Virus record (IMG/VR): IMGVR_UViG_3300025949_001136 | Coordinates: 1-30,569 of that record | Reading direction: 5' to 3' (one strand) | DNA from: a virus | DNA: 30,569 nucleotides | Shown: piece by piece, positions 15,800 through 23,328 of the stretch | Position numbering within the stretch: position 1 is the first letter of the stretch | Layout: the number at the start of each line of letters is the position of its first letter | The notes under the pieces: model-generated | The model's database searches: none | Told to the model about the DNA's origin: nothing | The model's input: only the letters and a program-made list of their open reading frames with translations | Program-made: the position numbers and the translations under genes

Positions 15800-17081
15800 T
15801 GCTGCCTCCATTGGGCGGGTCGTTGGGGCCTTTCGGCTGCGGCTTCGCGAGCTCGTCGCCGCCCGGCATGGGCGGCTGGTTCTCCAGCTTGCGAACCTGG
15901 TTGGGTGTCATCCATGCGGGGTTCTGCGTGCCGCCGAGGGCGGACTTGTAGTAGTTCGCGCGCGCCGTGGCGTCGCCGCGCATCAGGCCGTCGACGTTCC
16001 AACGCAGGAACGTGCCGGCGCGGCGAAAAAGCTTCCGGTTGCATTCGTTCTCGATGCGCCCAAAGTGCGGGGCCAGCGTGTAGTTGATGAGGCCCTGACC
16101 GAGCTGCTCCAGACCCGAGCCGAAGGACGTTGCCTTCTCGGTGACACCAATCAAGTGCGGCGGGACGCCGAACGCCCTGGCGATGTCCTCGATCTGCCAC
16201 TTGCGAGTTTCGAGCAGCTGAGCATCCACCGCCGACATGGTGAGCTGCTTGACGTCCATGCCCTCAGTGAGGATTAGGGGAACTCCATTAGGGCCATTGC
16301 CCGTGTACTTCGCCACCCACGCCGCGCGCAGCTGTTCCTGCTGCTTGTCCTCCATTTTCTTGGCGGTCGTGATGGCGTGCTGCGGCTGCGCACCCTGTGA
16401 GAAGAACTTGCCGGCGAACTCGTCAGCGCGAATCGCAATACCGATGCCGTTACGCGCTCCCCACTGGATGACCGACAGCGACGTCATGCCGTTGAAGCCC
16501 AGCCCGGGGAAATGGAGCATGTCTTCCTGCTCCACGCCGAATGCGCCATCGGGGGTAGTGACGTAATAGACCAGACGTGGCTGCTGACGCGGATCCTTCG
16601 GCGCAACGCGCTCCACGATCACCTGCTCGCGACGCAGCGGAAGGAACGACTCCGGCGCCAGCGTGCGCGGATTACGCACGATGTAGACGAAGGCATCACC
16701 GCGCAGCAGCATCTGCGAGACGATGAATTCCTTGAACGCGGTGGAACTGAACTGCGGGCTGGCCGATTCGTTGAACAACCACCATAGATCGTGGTTGTGC
16801 ACCGGCATCGAGTTGCCATCGGAATCGCGCTTATAGATGTCAACCGGCAGCGCGCCAATGGCGCCAGCGATGAGCCTCACGCAGGCATACACAGCAGAGA
16901 CGCGCATGGCGGTCCCGCTGGTAACCACCGCGCCGGCGTCGGTGGGCATATCCATGAAGAGGCGGAGCATGCCTTCGCGGTCGGAACTGACCACGACGTC
17001 GCTAACGTCGGCCATGTTTCCAATGACCGGATCCACGCGATCGCGCGCCGGCTCCACATTGCGGCGTAGCCAGTTCATCAT
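15768..17081 (-). CDS. HK97-family portal protein (437 aa)
   Basis: Dodecameric portal through which DNA is packaged and ejected. Family features: VSAVYACVRLIAGAIGALPVDIYKRD near residues 64-90, LLRGDAFVYIVRN, YYVTTPDGAFGVEQEDMLHFPGLGFNGMTSLS, the GAQPQHAITT stretch and AFGVPPHLIGVTEKATSFGSGLEQLGQGLINYTLAPHFGRIENECNRKL. The C-terminus has the Pro/Gly-rich tail often found here. It starts in a TGATG overlap with the terminase gene. Confidence 0.95.
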   Translation of the reverse strand: MMNWLRRNVEPARDRVDPVIGNMADVSDVVVSSDREGMLRLFMDMPTDAGAVVTSGTAMRVSAVYACVRLIAGAIGALPVDIYKRDSDGNSMPVHNHDLWWLFNESASPQFSSTAFKEFIVSQMLLRGDAFVYIVRNPRTLAPESFLPLRREQVIVERVAPKDPRQQPRLVYYVTTPDGAFGVEQEDMLHFPGLGFNGMTSLSVIQWGARNGIGIAIRADEFAGKFFSQGAQPQHAITTAKKMEDKQQEQLRAAWVAKYTGNGPNGVPLILTEGMDVKQLTMSAVDAQLLETRKWQIEDIARAFGVPPHLIGVTEKATSFGSGLEQLGQGLINYTLAPHFGRIENECNRKLFRRAGTFLRWNVDGLMRGDATARANYYKSALGGTQNPAWMTPNQVRKLENQPPMPGGDELAKPQPKGPNDPPNGGSSEQDPPTPGK

Positions 17082-18823
17082 CAGTCGATCACCACAAAGG
17101 CCTGCTCATGCACGTCCGGCTCTTCCGCCGGGCCCAGCGACACGCCTATGGCCATGAACAGCGCCACCATGTCGTCGATCTTGTCGGGCGACCGTTTCTT
17201 GTCCGGCGCCTGGTTATTGTTGCTGTCCTTGCGCGCCACGACGTTCGACGCATTCCAGGTGAGCAGCGGATCGCCGCCGTGCACCAGCTTCCCGCCCACA
17301 TAGGCGATCTCCACCGCCTGCATTGCAGGCTGGTAGCTCTTCGTTCCCTGGATGAACTGCACCATCGGCAAGCCTTGCGTGACTAGGCGATTCACCAGGT
17401 CCGCGGCGTTCCACGAGTCGTAGCCGATGGCGAGCGGCTGGAACCGCTCCCACGCAGCCACGATGTCGGCCTCTACAACGGCGTAATCGACGACATCGCC
17501 GGGCGTCTGCTTGAGCAGGCCTTGTTCTACCCAGGAGGCATAGGGCACCGTCGCGCGCTCCGTGCGCACCTTGACCTGATCCTCGGGAACCCAGCGCCAC
17601 CCATAGGTGTAGTACACGCCGTCCACCAGCCACACGAGGCGGAAGGCGGTGATATCCATCGTGCTGGACAGGTCGAGGCCACCCCAGCAGGGATGTCCGG
17701 CCAACCAATCCAGGTCGACCTTTCCGCCGCAGCGTCGCCATTTCGTCAGGTCGATCCAACCTGAGGCGGTGGACGCCGGACGGTTGAGCCGCTTGATCCG
17801 AAACTCGGACAGTTTCGACGGCATCCGCTTCGCTTCCACCCATTCCTTGCGGATGGCTGGAATCAGATTCGGGTTTGCGTCATGCAGCGGGTTAGCTTTG
17901 CGCCAAGCCTTCTCGTCGTGATCTTCGTCCTTGTCGTCCACCGCAAAGAACACGGCGAGGAAGTGATCAGCCTCCTGACCGAACACGCCCTTGAGCAAGT
18001 CTTTCGCAAACTTGCGCAGGTCTTCCCATGGGCCAGGGTTGAGATAGCCCTCGGTGGTGGTGAAGAGGAACAACGCCGCGCGCCGCGCGCCAGCCGCGGA
18101 CTGCAGCACGTTGAGCAAATCGGGAGTCTTGTGTGCGTGGATCTCATCCAGGCCAACGTGCGACGGGTTCAAGCCGTCCTGCGTACTGGCCTTAGCATGC
18201 AGTGCCTTGAACGAGCCGGAGATTTCCATCCGGCTGATGGCCTTGGCCCACACACCCAGGCCAAAATAGTCGCGCAGGTCCGGCGTCTTCTGCACCATGG
18301 CCTGCGCCAGCTTGAGGATGATCGCAGCCTGGCTATACGTCGTCGCCGCGGTGATCACCTGGGCGCCTGGCTCATCCTCGCAGCAGAAGCAATACAACAG
18401 GATCGCCGCGGCGAGCGTCGACTTCGCGTTCTTGCGCGCCACGGCGAACAGCGCCGACGTGAATCGCCGCGTACCGTCATGGTTGCGGAACCCGAACAGC
18501 TGAACGACGAAGAAGACATGCGAGCGGTGCAACTGGATCGTTGGCGTTTCCCATACGCCCTCGATGTGCGGCAGCTTTTCGATGAAGTCGCACGGGTCGT
18601 TGGCTTGCCACTCATCGAAGATGAAAGGCGCCCGCTTCGTCTTGGCACGCTTGAGGTCCGCGAGGAAGCGCTTAGCCGCCTGCTGGATCAGCAGGCCATG
18701 GTGCTCTCGCTTCTTGTCGGCCAGGACTTCGTTGGCATAGTCGATGGCTATGCCAACGTAATCACCCTCCCTTCGCTTTGGCGCCGTTGCGCGCGAACTG
18801 GTTGGCTTTCGGTTTTTCGCCAA
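17081..18823 (-). CDS. Terminase large subunit (580 aa)
   Basis: Packaging ATPase and nuclease of the HK97-type TerL family. The ATPase has a deviant Walker A, ARKNAKST (residues 129-136), and Walker B HVGLDE (223-227). A TTTEG motif follows, like coupling motif III. The nuclease half has acidic residues in GGLDLSSTMD, AIGYDSWNA and KIDDMVALFMA. The start is TTG 18823 with GAGG about 5 nt upstream, giving a 62-bp overlap with terS. Adjacent HNH endonuclease and terS genes fit a cos-type packaging module. Confidence 0.94.
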   Translation of the reverse strand: MAKNRKPTSSRATAPKRREGDYVGIAIDYANEVLADKKREHHGLLIQQAAKRFLADLKRAKTKRAPFIFDEWQANDPCDFIEKLPHIEGVWETPTIQLHRSHVFFVVQLFGFRNHDGTRRFTSALFAVARKNAKSTLAAAILLYCFCCEDEPGAQVITAATTYSQAAIILKLAQAMVQKTPDLRDYFGLGVWAKAISRMEISGSFKALHAKASTQDGLNPSHVGLDEIHAHKTPDLLNVLQSAAGARRAALFLFTTTEGYLNPGPWEDLRKFAKDLLKGVFGQEADHFLAVFFAVDDKDEDHDEKAWRKANPLHDANPNLIPAIRKEWVEAKRMPSKLSEFRIKRLNRPASTASGWIDLTKWRRCGGKVDLDWLAGHPCWGGLDLSSTMDITAFRLVWLVDGVYYTYGWRWVPEDQVKVRTERATVPYASWVEQGLLKQTPGDVVDYAVVEADIVAAWERFQPLAIGYDSWNAADLVNRLVTQGLPMVQFIQGTKSYQPAMQAVEIAYVGGKLVHGGDPLLTWNASNVVARKDSNNNQAPDKKRSPDKIDDMVALFMAIGVSLGPAEEPDVHEQAFVVID

Positions 18824-19181
18824 GCTGCCTCACCTTGCCTTGCGCAACGGGCGTCATGCCGAAGTCGTTCACCATGTTTCGGTACTGCGCCAACATGTGG
18901 CCGGTCGGTGCGACGCCGGCGGCGTACTGCTGGACGATCTGGCCGTGGAGTGCGCAGAGCACACCGAGAGGACCGAGGCTCACCTCGGTAAGCAGTCGGT
19001 TCGCCAGCAAGATCGCGGACAGGCGCTCCCATTCCTTCTGCGCGTGGATGTTGGGGAGCCAGTCGGGCGGCAGCGGAGCGATGTCGATCAGCGGCATTTC
19101 CACCGCGTCGCGCACGAGGCGGTCAGCACGGTCGGTGCCGCCGATCACCTTCAGGTTGTGGGGCTTCCGGGGAGTGGGCAT
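18762..19181 (-). CDS. Terminase small subunit, P27 family (139 aa)
   Basis: DNA-recognition subunit that brings TerL to the packaging site. It begins with the family signature MPTPRKPHNLKVIGG, followed by PLPPDWLPNIHAQKEWERLSAILLANRLLTEVSLGPLGVLCALHGQIVQ and a basic C-terminus. I chose ATG 19181 on this signature, although no Shine-Dalgarno is visible. A TTG at 19214 would add 11 residues but abuts a T-tract. The palindromes at 19276-19362 lie just upstream and may be its binding site. Confidence 0.9.
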   Translation of the reverse strand: MPTPRKPHNLKVIGGTDRADRLVRDAVEMPLIDIAPLPPDWLPNIHAQKEWERLSAILLANRLLTEVSLGPLGVLCALHGQIVQQYAAGVAPTGHMLAQYRNMVNDFGMTPVAQGKVRQLGEKPKANQFARNGAKAKGG

Positions 19182-19212
19182 CGCAAAAACCGTTTTTCTG
19201 ATGTGACGGTGC

Positions 19213-19262
19213 AAAAAAAAGGTTGGGCGCCCGGTGTCCGGGGTGGTTGCCCTCCCAACTTT
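19213..19262 (-). terminator. Structured terminator-like element upstream of terS
   Basis: Minus strand: an outer stem GTTGGG/CCCAAC (extended by A-T pairs) encloses an inner hairpin CCCGG/CCGGG with a 3-nt loop; eight T follow the outer stem. It would terminate transcripts from the HNH gene just before terS. It could instead be part of the cos region, since it lies between HNH and terS. Confidence 0.6.
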
Positions 19263-19275
19263 TGATCCCCCCGGT

Positions 19276-19314
19276 TGTTAAATGAAACTGAACGGCGTTC
19301 AGAATCACTTAACA
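19276..19314. repeat. 39-bp nested palindrome, copy 1
   Basis: Outer arms TGTTAA and TTAACA, then six bases on each side, then inner arms CTGAACG and CGTTCAG around one central base. The outer 6-bp and inner 7-bp arms are perfect inverted repeats. It lies between HNH and terS in non-coding DNA. Confidence 0.85.
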
Positions 19315-19323
19315 ATCGCCGTT

Positions 19324-19362
19324 TGTTAAGCCAATCTGAACGTGATTCAGATTCTCTTAACA
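19324..19362. repeat. 39-bp nested palindrome, copy 2
   Basis: Same layout as copy 1, displaced by exactly 48 bp: TGTTAA, six bases, CTGAACG, one base, GATTCAG, six bases, TTAACA. The outer arms are perfect; the inner right arm matches at 5 of 7. Its right half runs into the last codons and stop of the HNH gene. Confidence 0.85.
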
Positions 19363-19697
19363 TTTGCGGCTCGGGCCGCCTCGCGCGCCGTCTTGTCGCG
19401 GTGGCACGGCGTGCGGCACAGGGTCTGCAGGTTGTCCAGGTCGTCCGTGCCGCCTTCCGACACTGGCTTGACGTGGTCGGCGTCCAGCTCGTGCTCGCGC
19501 CCTACTCGAGCGCACACCTGGCAGGTGTACAGATCACGCTCGAACACTTCGATACGCAGTCGCCGCCATGGCCTGCCGCCGCGCCCCTGTCCCCATCGTT
19601 CCACCGGTGCAGCGGGCGCCAGCGCTGGACTGGGAGCCACGTAGTGCACGGGCGTCACAGGACGGCGGACACGGAACGTCGGTGGCTTGGTAGGCAT
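19347..19697 (-). CDS. HNH endonuclease (116 aa)
   Basis: Zinc-binding HNH nuclease, which in HK97-like cos phages works with the terminase in cutting the packaging site. Motif residues: C59-x2-C62, D74-H75 in LDADHVKPVSEGG, N89 in DDLDNLQTLC, C94 and C98-H99. The basic N-terminus is Pro-rich. Its start overlaps the preceding stop by one base (TGATG). The 3' end overlaps palindrome copy 2. Confidence 0.92.
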   Translation of the reverse strand: MPTKPPTFRVRRPVTPVHYVAPSPALAPAAPVERWGQGRGGRPWRRLRIEVFERDLYTCQVCARVGREHELDADHVKPVSEGGTDDLDNLQTLCRTPCHRDKTAREAARAANVKRI

Positions 19698-19933
19698 CAG
19701 TCTTCGATCAGCGAGCCGTCCATGTAACGCGGCCGGCTGTCCACTTCGGGCTGGTCTTCGACCGGCGCGGCAATGGCATCGGCGAGTGCATGCAGTGCCA
19801 CAGCCTGCGCCTGCACTGCCTCGGCCAGTGCCACCATGCCGGCCATGACGTCGCGCATCATCGAAGCCAGCGCGACCATCGAATCCGCATCCGTGATCTC
19901 GCTATCAGCCTGCCGATTCGTCTCGCTGCTCAT
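19697..19933 (-). CDS. Small hypothetical helical protein (78 aa)
   Basis: Alanine-rich helical protein with a coiled-coil-like centre (MVALAEAVQAQAVALHALADAIAAPV) and an acidic end. I chose ATG 19933, which has GGAAGGA 11 nt upstream; an earlier GTG at 19960 would put that site inside the gene. No family recognised. It overlaps the gene before it and couples to HNH. Confidence 0.65.
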   Translation of the reverse strand: MSSETNRQADSEITDADSMVALASMMRDVMAGMVALAEAVQAQAVALHALADAIAAPVEDQPEVDSRPRYMDGSLIED

Positions 19934-20114
19934 CGCTGACCATTCCTTCCTGTGCCGCACGCAGTTGGTCCGCGCACATGCGCGCTGCCGCCGCCATTCC
20001 GATTCGTAAGTTGCGATCGCCTTCGTGGCATCGACCGCGGTTCATGCGAGCAGCCTGGCTATCCCAGAACTTGGCCTTGGCTTCCCACTCACGCGCCAGC
20101 GACTCAACGTCCAT
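19905..20114 (-). CDS. Small hypothetical phage protein (69 aa)
   Basis: Short, mostly helical and charged protein (MDVESLAREWEAKAKFWDSQAARM..., then RIGMAAAARMCADQLRAAQEG). Similar small proteins lie near lysis and packaging genes of many phages. Its start overlaps the Rz1-like gene by 11 bp and its end overlaps the next gene by 29 bp. Function unknown. Confidence 0.6.
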   Translation of the reverse strand: MDVESLAREWEAKAKFWDSQAARMNRGRCHEGDRNLRIGMAAAARMCADQLRAAQEGMVSDEQRDESAG

Positions 20115-20436
20115 TGCTCGCCGCCTGCAGCTGCTTGCACTCGGCCGCTGGCTTCTCGTGGTTGGCGGTGGTGATCCACCAGGCCAGGCAGCGCATTCGC
20201 GCGGCGCAGGCGTTGTACGCCGTGTCGGCGCTGATCCAGTTGTCTTTCATGTCTCGGACCAGCTTGGTCTGGACATAAGCCGGTGCGTCGCACAGCGCCA
20301 GCAGGCCATCAGGTGGGCGCTGGGGGACGACTTTGGTTTCCGTCATGACCACCGGCACCTTGGCAGGGCCGACCGTCGAGCAAGCAGCCAAGCTCAGCAG
20401 GCACAGGGGTATCAAGCAGCGCGCGTGCATCCGCAT
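20104..20436 (-). CDS. Rz1-like outer-membrane spanin lipoprotein (110 aa)
   Basis: Outer spanin subunit that joins the inner spanin to fuse inner and outer membranes in the last step of lysis. Signal peptide MRMHARCLIPLCLLSLAACS with lipobox LAAC, then a Pro-containing stretch (VGPAKVPVV..VPQRPPDG). I chose ATG 20436 with GGAGAAG just upstream. It starts inside the Rz-like gene in another frame (128-bp overlap), the classical Rz/Rz1 nesting. The Cys-containing C-terminal part makes it longer than lambda Rz1. Confidence 0.8.
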   Translation of the reverse strand: MRMHARCLIPLCLLSLAACSTVGPAKVPVVMTETKVVPQRPPDGLLALCDAPAYVQTKLVRDMKDNWISADTAYNACAARMRCLAWWITTANHEKPAAECKQLQAASNGR

Positions 20437-20836
20437 TGTTCTTCTCCAGCTCAGCAATGCGCCGGCGCAGGCTTTCGCCCTTCTCGCCAGCTTTGTTCAG
20501 TTCGCCATGCAGCGAGGTCAGCGCCTGGTTGTCGACGTCGCGCAGGCGGCGCAGCTCAGTCAGAGCCACATCCTGCTGACGATTCACGTCAGCCTGCTCC
20601 GTCACCGTGCCGCTAAGCGTGCCGACGGTGCCGCTCAGCTTGGTGACCTGTTGCGCCAGCTCGCGCCGCTGCAACCAGATCGCCAACGTGAATCCCGCGA
20701 GCGAAACCACGACTGCGATCAGCGCGTATTCGATGATCAGCCGCGCCTTGCCGGTGATCCACGACCACGCCGTCGTGCCAACCGTCGATCCAGCGGCCTT
20801 CACCGCGGCGAACGCGTTACTTAGAAGGGTCATCAT
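20309..20836 (-). CDS. Rz-like inner-membrane spanin (175 aa)
   Basis: Inner spanin. One N-terminal transmembrane helix (about residues 33-54, LIIEYALIAVVVSLAGFTLAIWL) is followed by a long periplasmic coiled coil (QRRELAQQVTKLSGTVGTLSGTVTEQ ... LRRRIAELEKNNADARALL). The Rz1-like gene is nested at its 3' end. The start overlaps the holin gene end by 20 bp. Confidence 0.85.
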   Translation of the reverse strand: MMTLLSNAFAAVKAAGSTVGTTAWSWITGKARLIIEYALIAVVVSLAGFTLAIWLQRRELAQQVTKLSGTVGTLSGTVTEQADVNRQQDVALTELRRLRDVDNQALTSLHGELNKAGEKGESLRRRIAELEKNNADARALLDTPVPAELGCLLDGRPCQGAGGHDGNQSRPPAPT

Positions 20837-21179
20837 CCGGATTCCTGTTCAGGCCAAGACGACCCCAAATGAAGCGCTGCAACATCTGGATACTCGCCGA
20901 GGCGCCCAACCAACCGCTGACGCCGACTGTTACCGCCGTCATCGGCTGACTCCAGTTGCTCGCCTGGCACATCCACATGGCGAACAGACCAACCAGACCT
21001 GCACCGAGAGCCTGGACTACCGTTTCCCGCAGGCGCACCGGCTTACCGGCGTCCATGCGCGCGAAGATGTGGCCTAGCGCGCCAGCGAAAGACGCCAGCA
21101 GCAGATAGGCCGCACCCTGCAACCACGCAGCAACATCCATCAGGTGGATGGGCTTCTGCGGATCGTTGTCACCGAGCAT
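20817..21179 (-). CDS. LydA-type phage holin (120 aa)
   Basis: Membrane protein that opens the inner membrane for the lysozyme. Hydrophobic helices are seen near residues 19-37 (LQGAAYLLLASFAGALGHIF), 57-71 (LGAGLVGLFAMWMC) and 80-95 (MTAVTVGVSGWLGAS). The FARMDAGKPVRLRETVVQALGAGLVG region resembles LydA/phage_holin_2 proteins. Its place between lysozyme and Rz supports the call. Confidence 0.8.
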   Translation of the reverse strand: MLGDNDPQKPIHLMDVAAWLQGAAYLLLASFAGALGHIFARMDAGKPVRLRETVVQALGAGLVGLFAMWMCQASNWSQPMTAVTVGVSGWLGASASIQMLQRFIWGRLGLNRNPDDDPSK

Positions 21180-21206
21180 GCCGCGCTCCCTGTGCTGAGT
21201 GAGCCG

Positions 21207-21659
21207 TCACGAGCGGCGACTGAATAGGTCCGCCTCATTTGCGCGGCGGTTAACGAGACCCTGCAGCACGCGGCCGGCGGAATAGACGTAATCGCCGAAT
21301 CGCGCCTGCGCGCCGGTGTAGTCGCCTGCATTCAATGCGGACAGCAGACCGGGGTAGCCGCGCGGACCGACGTTGTACGTAAGGCTCACGAGCGCGTCGT
21401 ATTGGTTCTGGCTGATCGGCACACGCACGTTGAGGCGTACCGCCGCTTCCGCCCACGCCAGGTCTTCCTTCAAGAACTGCTCGGCCTGGGCGCGGGTGAT
21501 GGTCTGGTCCGGCTGCACGCCCTTGGTGTGGCCGTAGCCGATGGTCCACGGCGCGCCGCCGGTGCCCGGGTCGGGATACGCAGTAGCGCTGTAACCCTCG
21601 AAGCCTTCGATCATCTGCACGCCGTTCTGGCTGATGCTGAGAGTTGCCGCGCTTGGCAT
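21207..21659 (-). CDS. Phage lysozyme, GH24 muramidase (150 aa)
   Basis: Endolysin that cleaves the glycan strands of peptidoglycan. GH24 signature: the catalytic Glu in MIEGFEGY, then AYPDPGTGGAPWTIGYGHTKG with the Asp and Thr of the T4-lysozyme triad, followed by NQYDALVSLTYNVGP. There is no signal peptide or SAR helix, so export should depend on the holin. I chose ATG 21659 (TGGAG upstream); the open frame beyond it enters the terminator. Confidence 0.93.
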   Translation of the reverse strand: MPSAATLSISQNGVQMIEGFEGYSATAYPDPGTGGAPWTIGYGHTKGVQPDQTITRAQAEQFLKEDLAWAEAAVRLNVRVPISQNQYDALVSLTYNVGPRGYPGLLSALNAGDYTGAQARFGDYVYSAGRVLQGLVNRRANEADLFSRRS

Positions 21660-21676
21660 ATCGAACTCCAGAAACG

Positions 21677-21697
21677 AAAAACCCCGCAAATGCGGGG
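21677..21697 (-). terminator. Intrinsic terminator upstream of the lysozyme gene
   Basis: Minus strand stem CCCCGCA/TGCGGGG (7 bp) with a 2-base loop followed by five T. It ends less than 20 bp before the lysozyme start codon. Confidence 0.85.
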
Positions 21698-21752
21698 AAT
21701 GGGATTACCGCGCCAGATGCCAGGGTCCGCTCAGCGGATTGCCACTTCCTGG

Positions 21753-21959
21753 TTATCGACCTACGGGCACCGCGGTAATGATGATCGCGACCCGGACAAG
21801 CTCGGTGGTCCGAGCTTCCGGAAGGATGTTGTGCTGGGCATCGAGCAACGCCTGCGCTTCCGCCTCGGACTCGCACAGCGTGGCCGAACAGAACTCCAGC
21901 GTTTCGGGGTCACGCAGCACCCAACCGGTGCGGGTACTGGCATCAGCTCGCAGTTGCAT
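21753..21959 (-). CDS. Small hypothetical protein at the start of the late operon (68 aa)
   Basis: First gene after the Q-like antiterminator. ATG 21959 has a perfect GGAGG 5 nt upstream. The sequence (MQLRADASTRTGWVLRDPETLEFCSATLCESEAEAQALLDAQHN...) is soluble with a hydrophobic C-terminal strand (VRVAIIITAVPVG). No family recognised. Confidence 0.7.
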   Translation of the reverse strand: MQLRADASTRTGWVLRDPETLEFCSATLCESEAEAQALLDAQHNILPEARTTELVRVAIIITAVPVGR

Positions 21960-21976
21960 CGTGCCTCCAGAAAAGC

Positions 21977-22001
21977 AAAAAGCCCGGGCGGGAGCCCAGG
22001 C
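21977..22001 (-). terminator. tR'-like intrinsic terminator after the antiterminator gene
   Basis: Minus strand stem GCCTGGGC/GCCCGGGC (8 bp, one G-T pair), 4-nt loop, then TTTTTGCTTTT. It lies in the 96-bp gap between the Q-like gene and the first late gene, matching the site of lambda tR'. The late promoter should be in the same gap; GTGACA near 22029-22024 on the minus strand is a possible -35, but I see no good -10. Confidence 0.8.
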
Positions 22002-22055
22002 CTCTTTTCATCATCCACGCGATGTCACGGTGCCCATTCTCGACAGAAAAATTAA

Positions 22056-22478
22056 TTAATCAAGCGATGTCACGAATTCGAGCATCGCCGCCTGCTCATC
22101 GGGCGGCAGCGGCTCGTCGAACGGGATGCGCAGCCAACTGGCCACGTGGATCCTGCCCGCCCGGAGCAACTGGCTATAGCGCACTGTCGACAGCTGCAGC
22201 CGGCGGAGCCTGCGCTCCCTTGGCTCGTGAGACATATAGTGTGCGCGTAGCACCTCAGCCATCTGCCGGCCTGCAGGCTGGACTTCCAGGAACTGCACTG
22301 CCGCCTCGACTTCATCGGCCTCCGTGTCCGTCGAATCCTGGCCGAGACCGGAAGGCGCACGCCCGTGCCAGCGAATCAACGAAGCCAGCCACGAACCACC
22401 GCTGCCCAGCACCACCTTCCGGCTGTACTCGTTACCCCAATATTTCAGGCGGTCGTCCAGCTCGCGCGATCGGCTCAT
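22056..22478 (-). CDS. Antiterminator Q-like protein (140 aa)
   Basis: Probable late-gene antiterminator of the phage_antitermQ type, which would load on RNA polymerase and let it read through the late terminators. The N-terminal RELDDRLKYWGNEY resembles the 'R.V...LE.WG.W' start of the family. The C-terminal half (EVEAAVQFLEV...MAEVLRAHYMSHEPRERRLRRLQLSTVRYSQLLRAGRIHVASWL) looks like its sigma70-region-4-like helix-turn-helix. I chose ATG 22478 (GGAGG upstream, ATGA overlap with the DUF1364 gene). The family call is by pattern; position and the terminators downstream support it. Confidence 0.62.
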   Translation of the reverse strand: MSRSRELDDRLKYWGNEYSRKVVLGSGGSWLASLIRWHGRAPSGLGQDSTDTEADEVEAAVQFLEVQPAGRQMAEVLRAHYMSHEPRERRLRRLQLSTVRYSQLLRAGRIHVASWLRIPFDEPLPPDEQAAMLEFVTSLD

Positions 22479-22909
22479 ATGGCCTCCGCCGGCCGCATGC
22501 CCTTCACCGTGATGATGCCCTTCGCAACCATCCGCAGCTGCGTTCGAACGATGGCGCGCAGGGCATAGAAGTTGCGATCTGCCTCGTATTGCAGGCGGTC
22601 GGCGGTTTCGGCTGGCGTGGGGCTGTCGGTCCAGCGGTTGCATTCCGAGCACGCGTAGACCGCCTGCAGGTCGGTCGGCTTCATACCCGCGCCACAGTCG
22701 CCCAGCCAGCGCAGGTGCGCCAGCACGACGGTTTCGGGCCGGCCGCTGCAAACGCGGGCGACCTGCAGCGCGCAACCTTCGCCGGCAGCAGACTGGCGAA
22801 CGGGCGTCGATTTCGTGCGGCTGCGCTTGATGGGCACACGGGCCTTGTTGAGCCCCTTGTCGGATACCTGGCGCAGCGCGGTTTTGCGCTTGAGGGGCGT
22901 TTGCTTCAT
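22475..22909 (-). CDS. DUF1364/YbcO-family putative nuclease (144 aa)
   Basis: nin-region protein of the YbcO/DUF1364 family, HNH-like nucleases with a role in phage recombination. Basic N-terminus (KQTPLKRKTALRQ) followed by the family core GEGCALQVARVCSGRPETVVLAHLRWLGDCGAGMKPTDLQAVYACSECNRWTD, with Cys and His residues for metal binding. A helical end (LQYEADRNFYALRAIVRTQLRMVAKG) follows. It overlaps both neighbours by ATGA. Confidence 0.9.
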   Translation of the reverse strand: MKQTPLKRKTALRQVSDKGLNKARVPIKRSRTKSTPVRQSAAGEGCALQVARVCSGRPETVVLAHLRWLGDCGAGMKPTDLQAVYACSECNRWTDSPTPAETADRLQYEADRNFYALRAIVRTQLRMVAKGIITVKGMRPAEAI

Positions 22910-23328
22910 GGCGTCAGCACCTTAATCGGGTACACCGCCTCGATCTCCCGCTTCTTGATGCGGAACACCTCGGTCACCTTGCCCTTTACGTCGACATACT
23001 CCGGATCACGGTGCGGATCACGAAAGAACACGAGGAAGTCGACGACATAGCGCGTGCCGCCAGGCAGGTGCATGGGAACCTGGCGGAGCCAGTAGCGGAC
23101 CTCGCCAGTGGCGCGCCGAATCTTCAACTGCTCGTAGTAGCGAGCCTCTTTCTTTGAATCGAAGCGGATGCCGTCCACCGTGGTCGGGTGGTTGTTGTAC
23201 TTCGACGCGCGCGCCTTGTTTTCAGGCTCACGCGCCCCGCCCTTCCCTTGCGCCTCCACGGCGGCACGCAGCGCAGACGGCATTGCCGGAATGCTGGAGA
23301 ACCGAAGCGCGCGATTACGGCCGGGCAT
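22906..23328 (-). CDS. DUF1064-family nuclease-like protein (140 aa)
   Basis: Small phage protein of the DUF1064 family, with an endonuclease-like fold and possible Holliday-junction or recombination role. Core: KYNNHPTTVDGIRFDSKKEARYYEQLKIRRATGEV, a strand with YVVDFLVFF and EYVDVKGKVTEVFRIKKREIEAVYPI. The E in KKEARYYE, D in VVDF and the DVKG motif form a PD-(D/E)xK-like pattern. I chose ATG 23328; the open frame upstream is a shadow. Confidence 0.88.
   Translation of the reverse strand: MPGRNRALRFSSIPAMPSALRAAVEAQGKGGAREPENKARASKYNNHPTTVDGIRFDSKKEARYYEQLKIRRATGEVRYWLRQVPMHLPGGTRYVVDFLVFFRDPHRDPEYVDVKGKVTEVFRIKKREIEAVYPIKVLTP

Noticed and set aside
22020-22075. Direct repeat CGATGTCACG at about 22020 and 22065 as an attachment or regulator site
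   Set aside because: Only 10 bp; one copy lies in the end of the Q-like gene. Too short to separate from chance.
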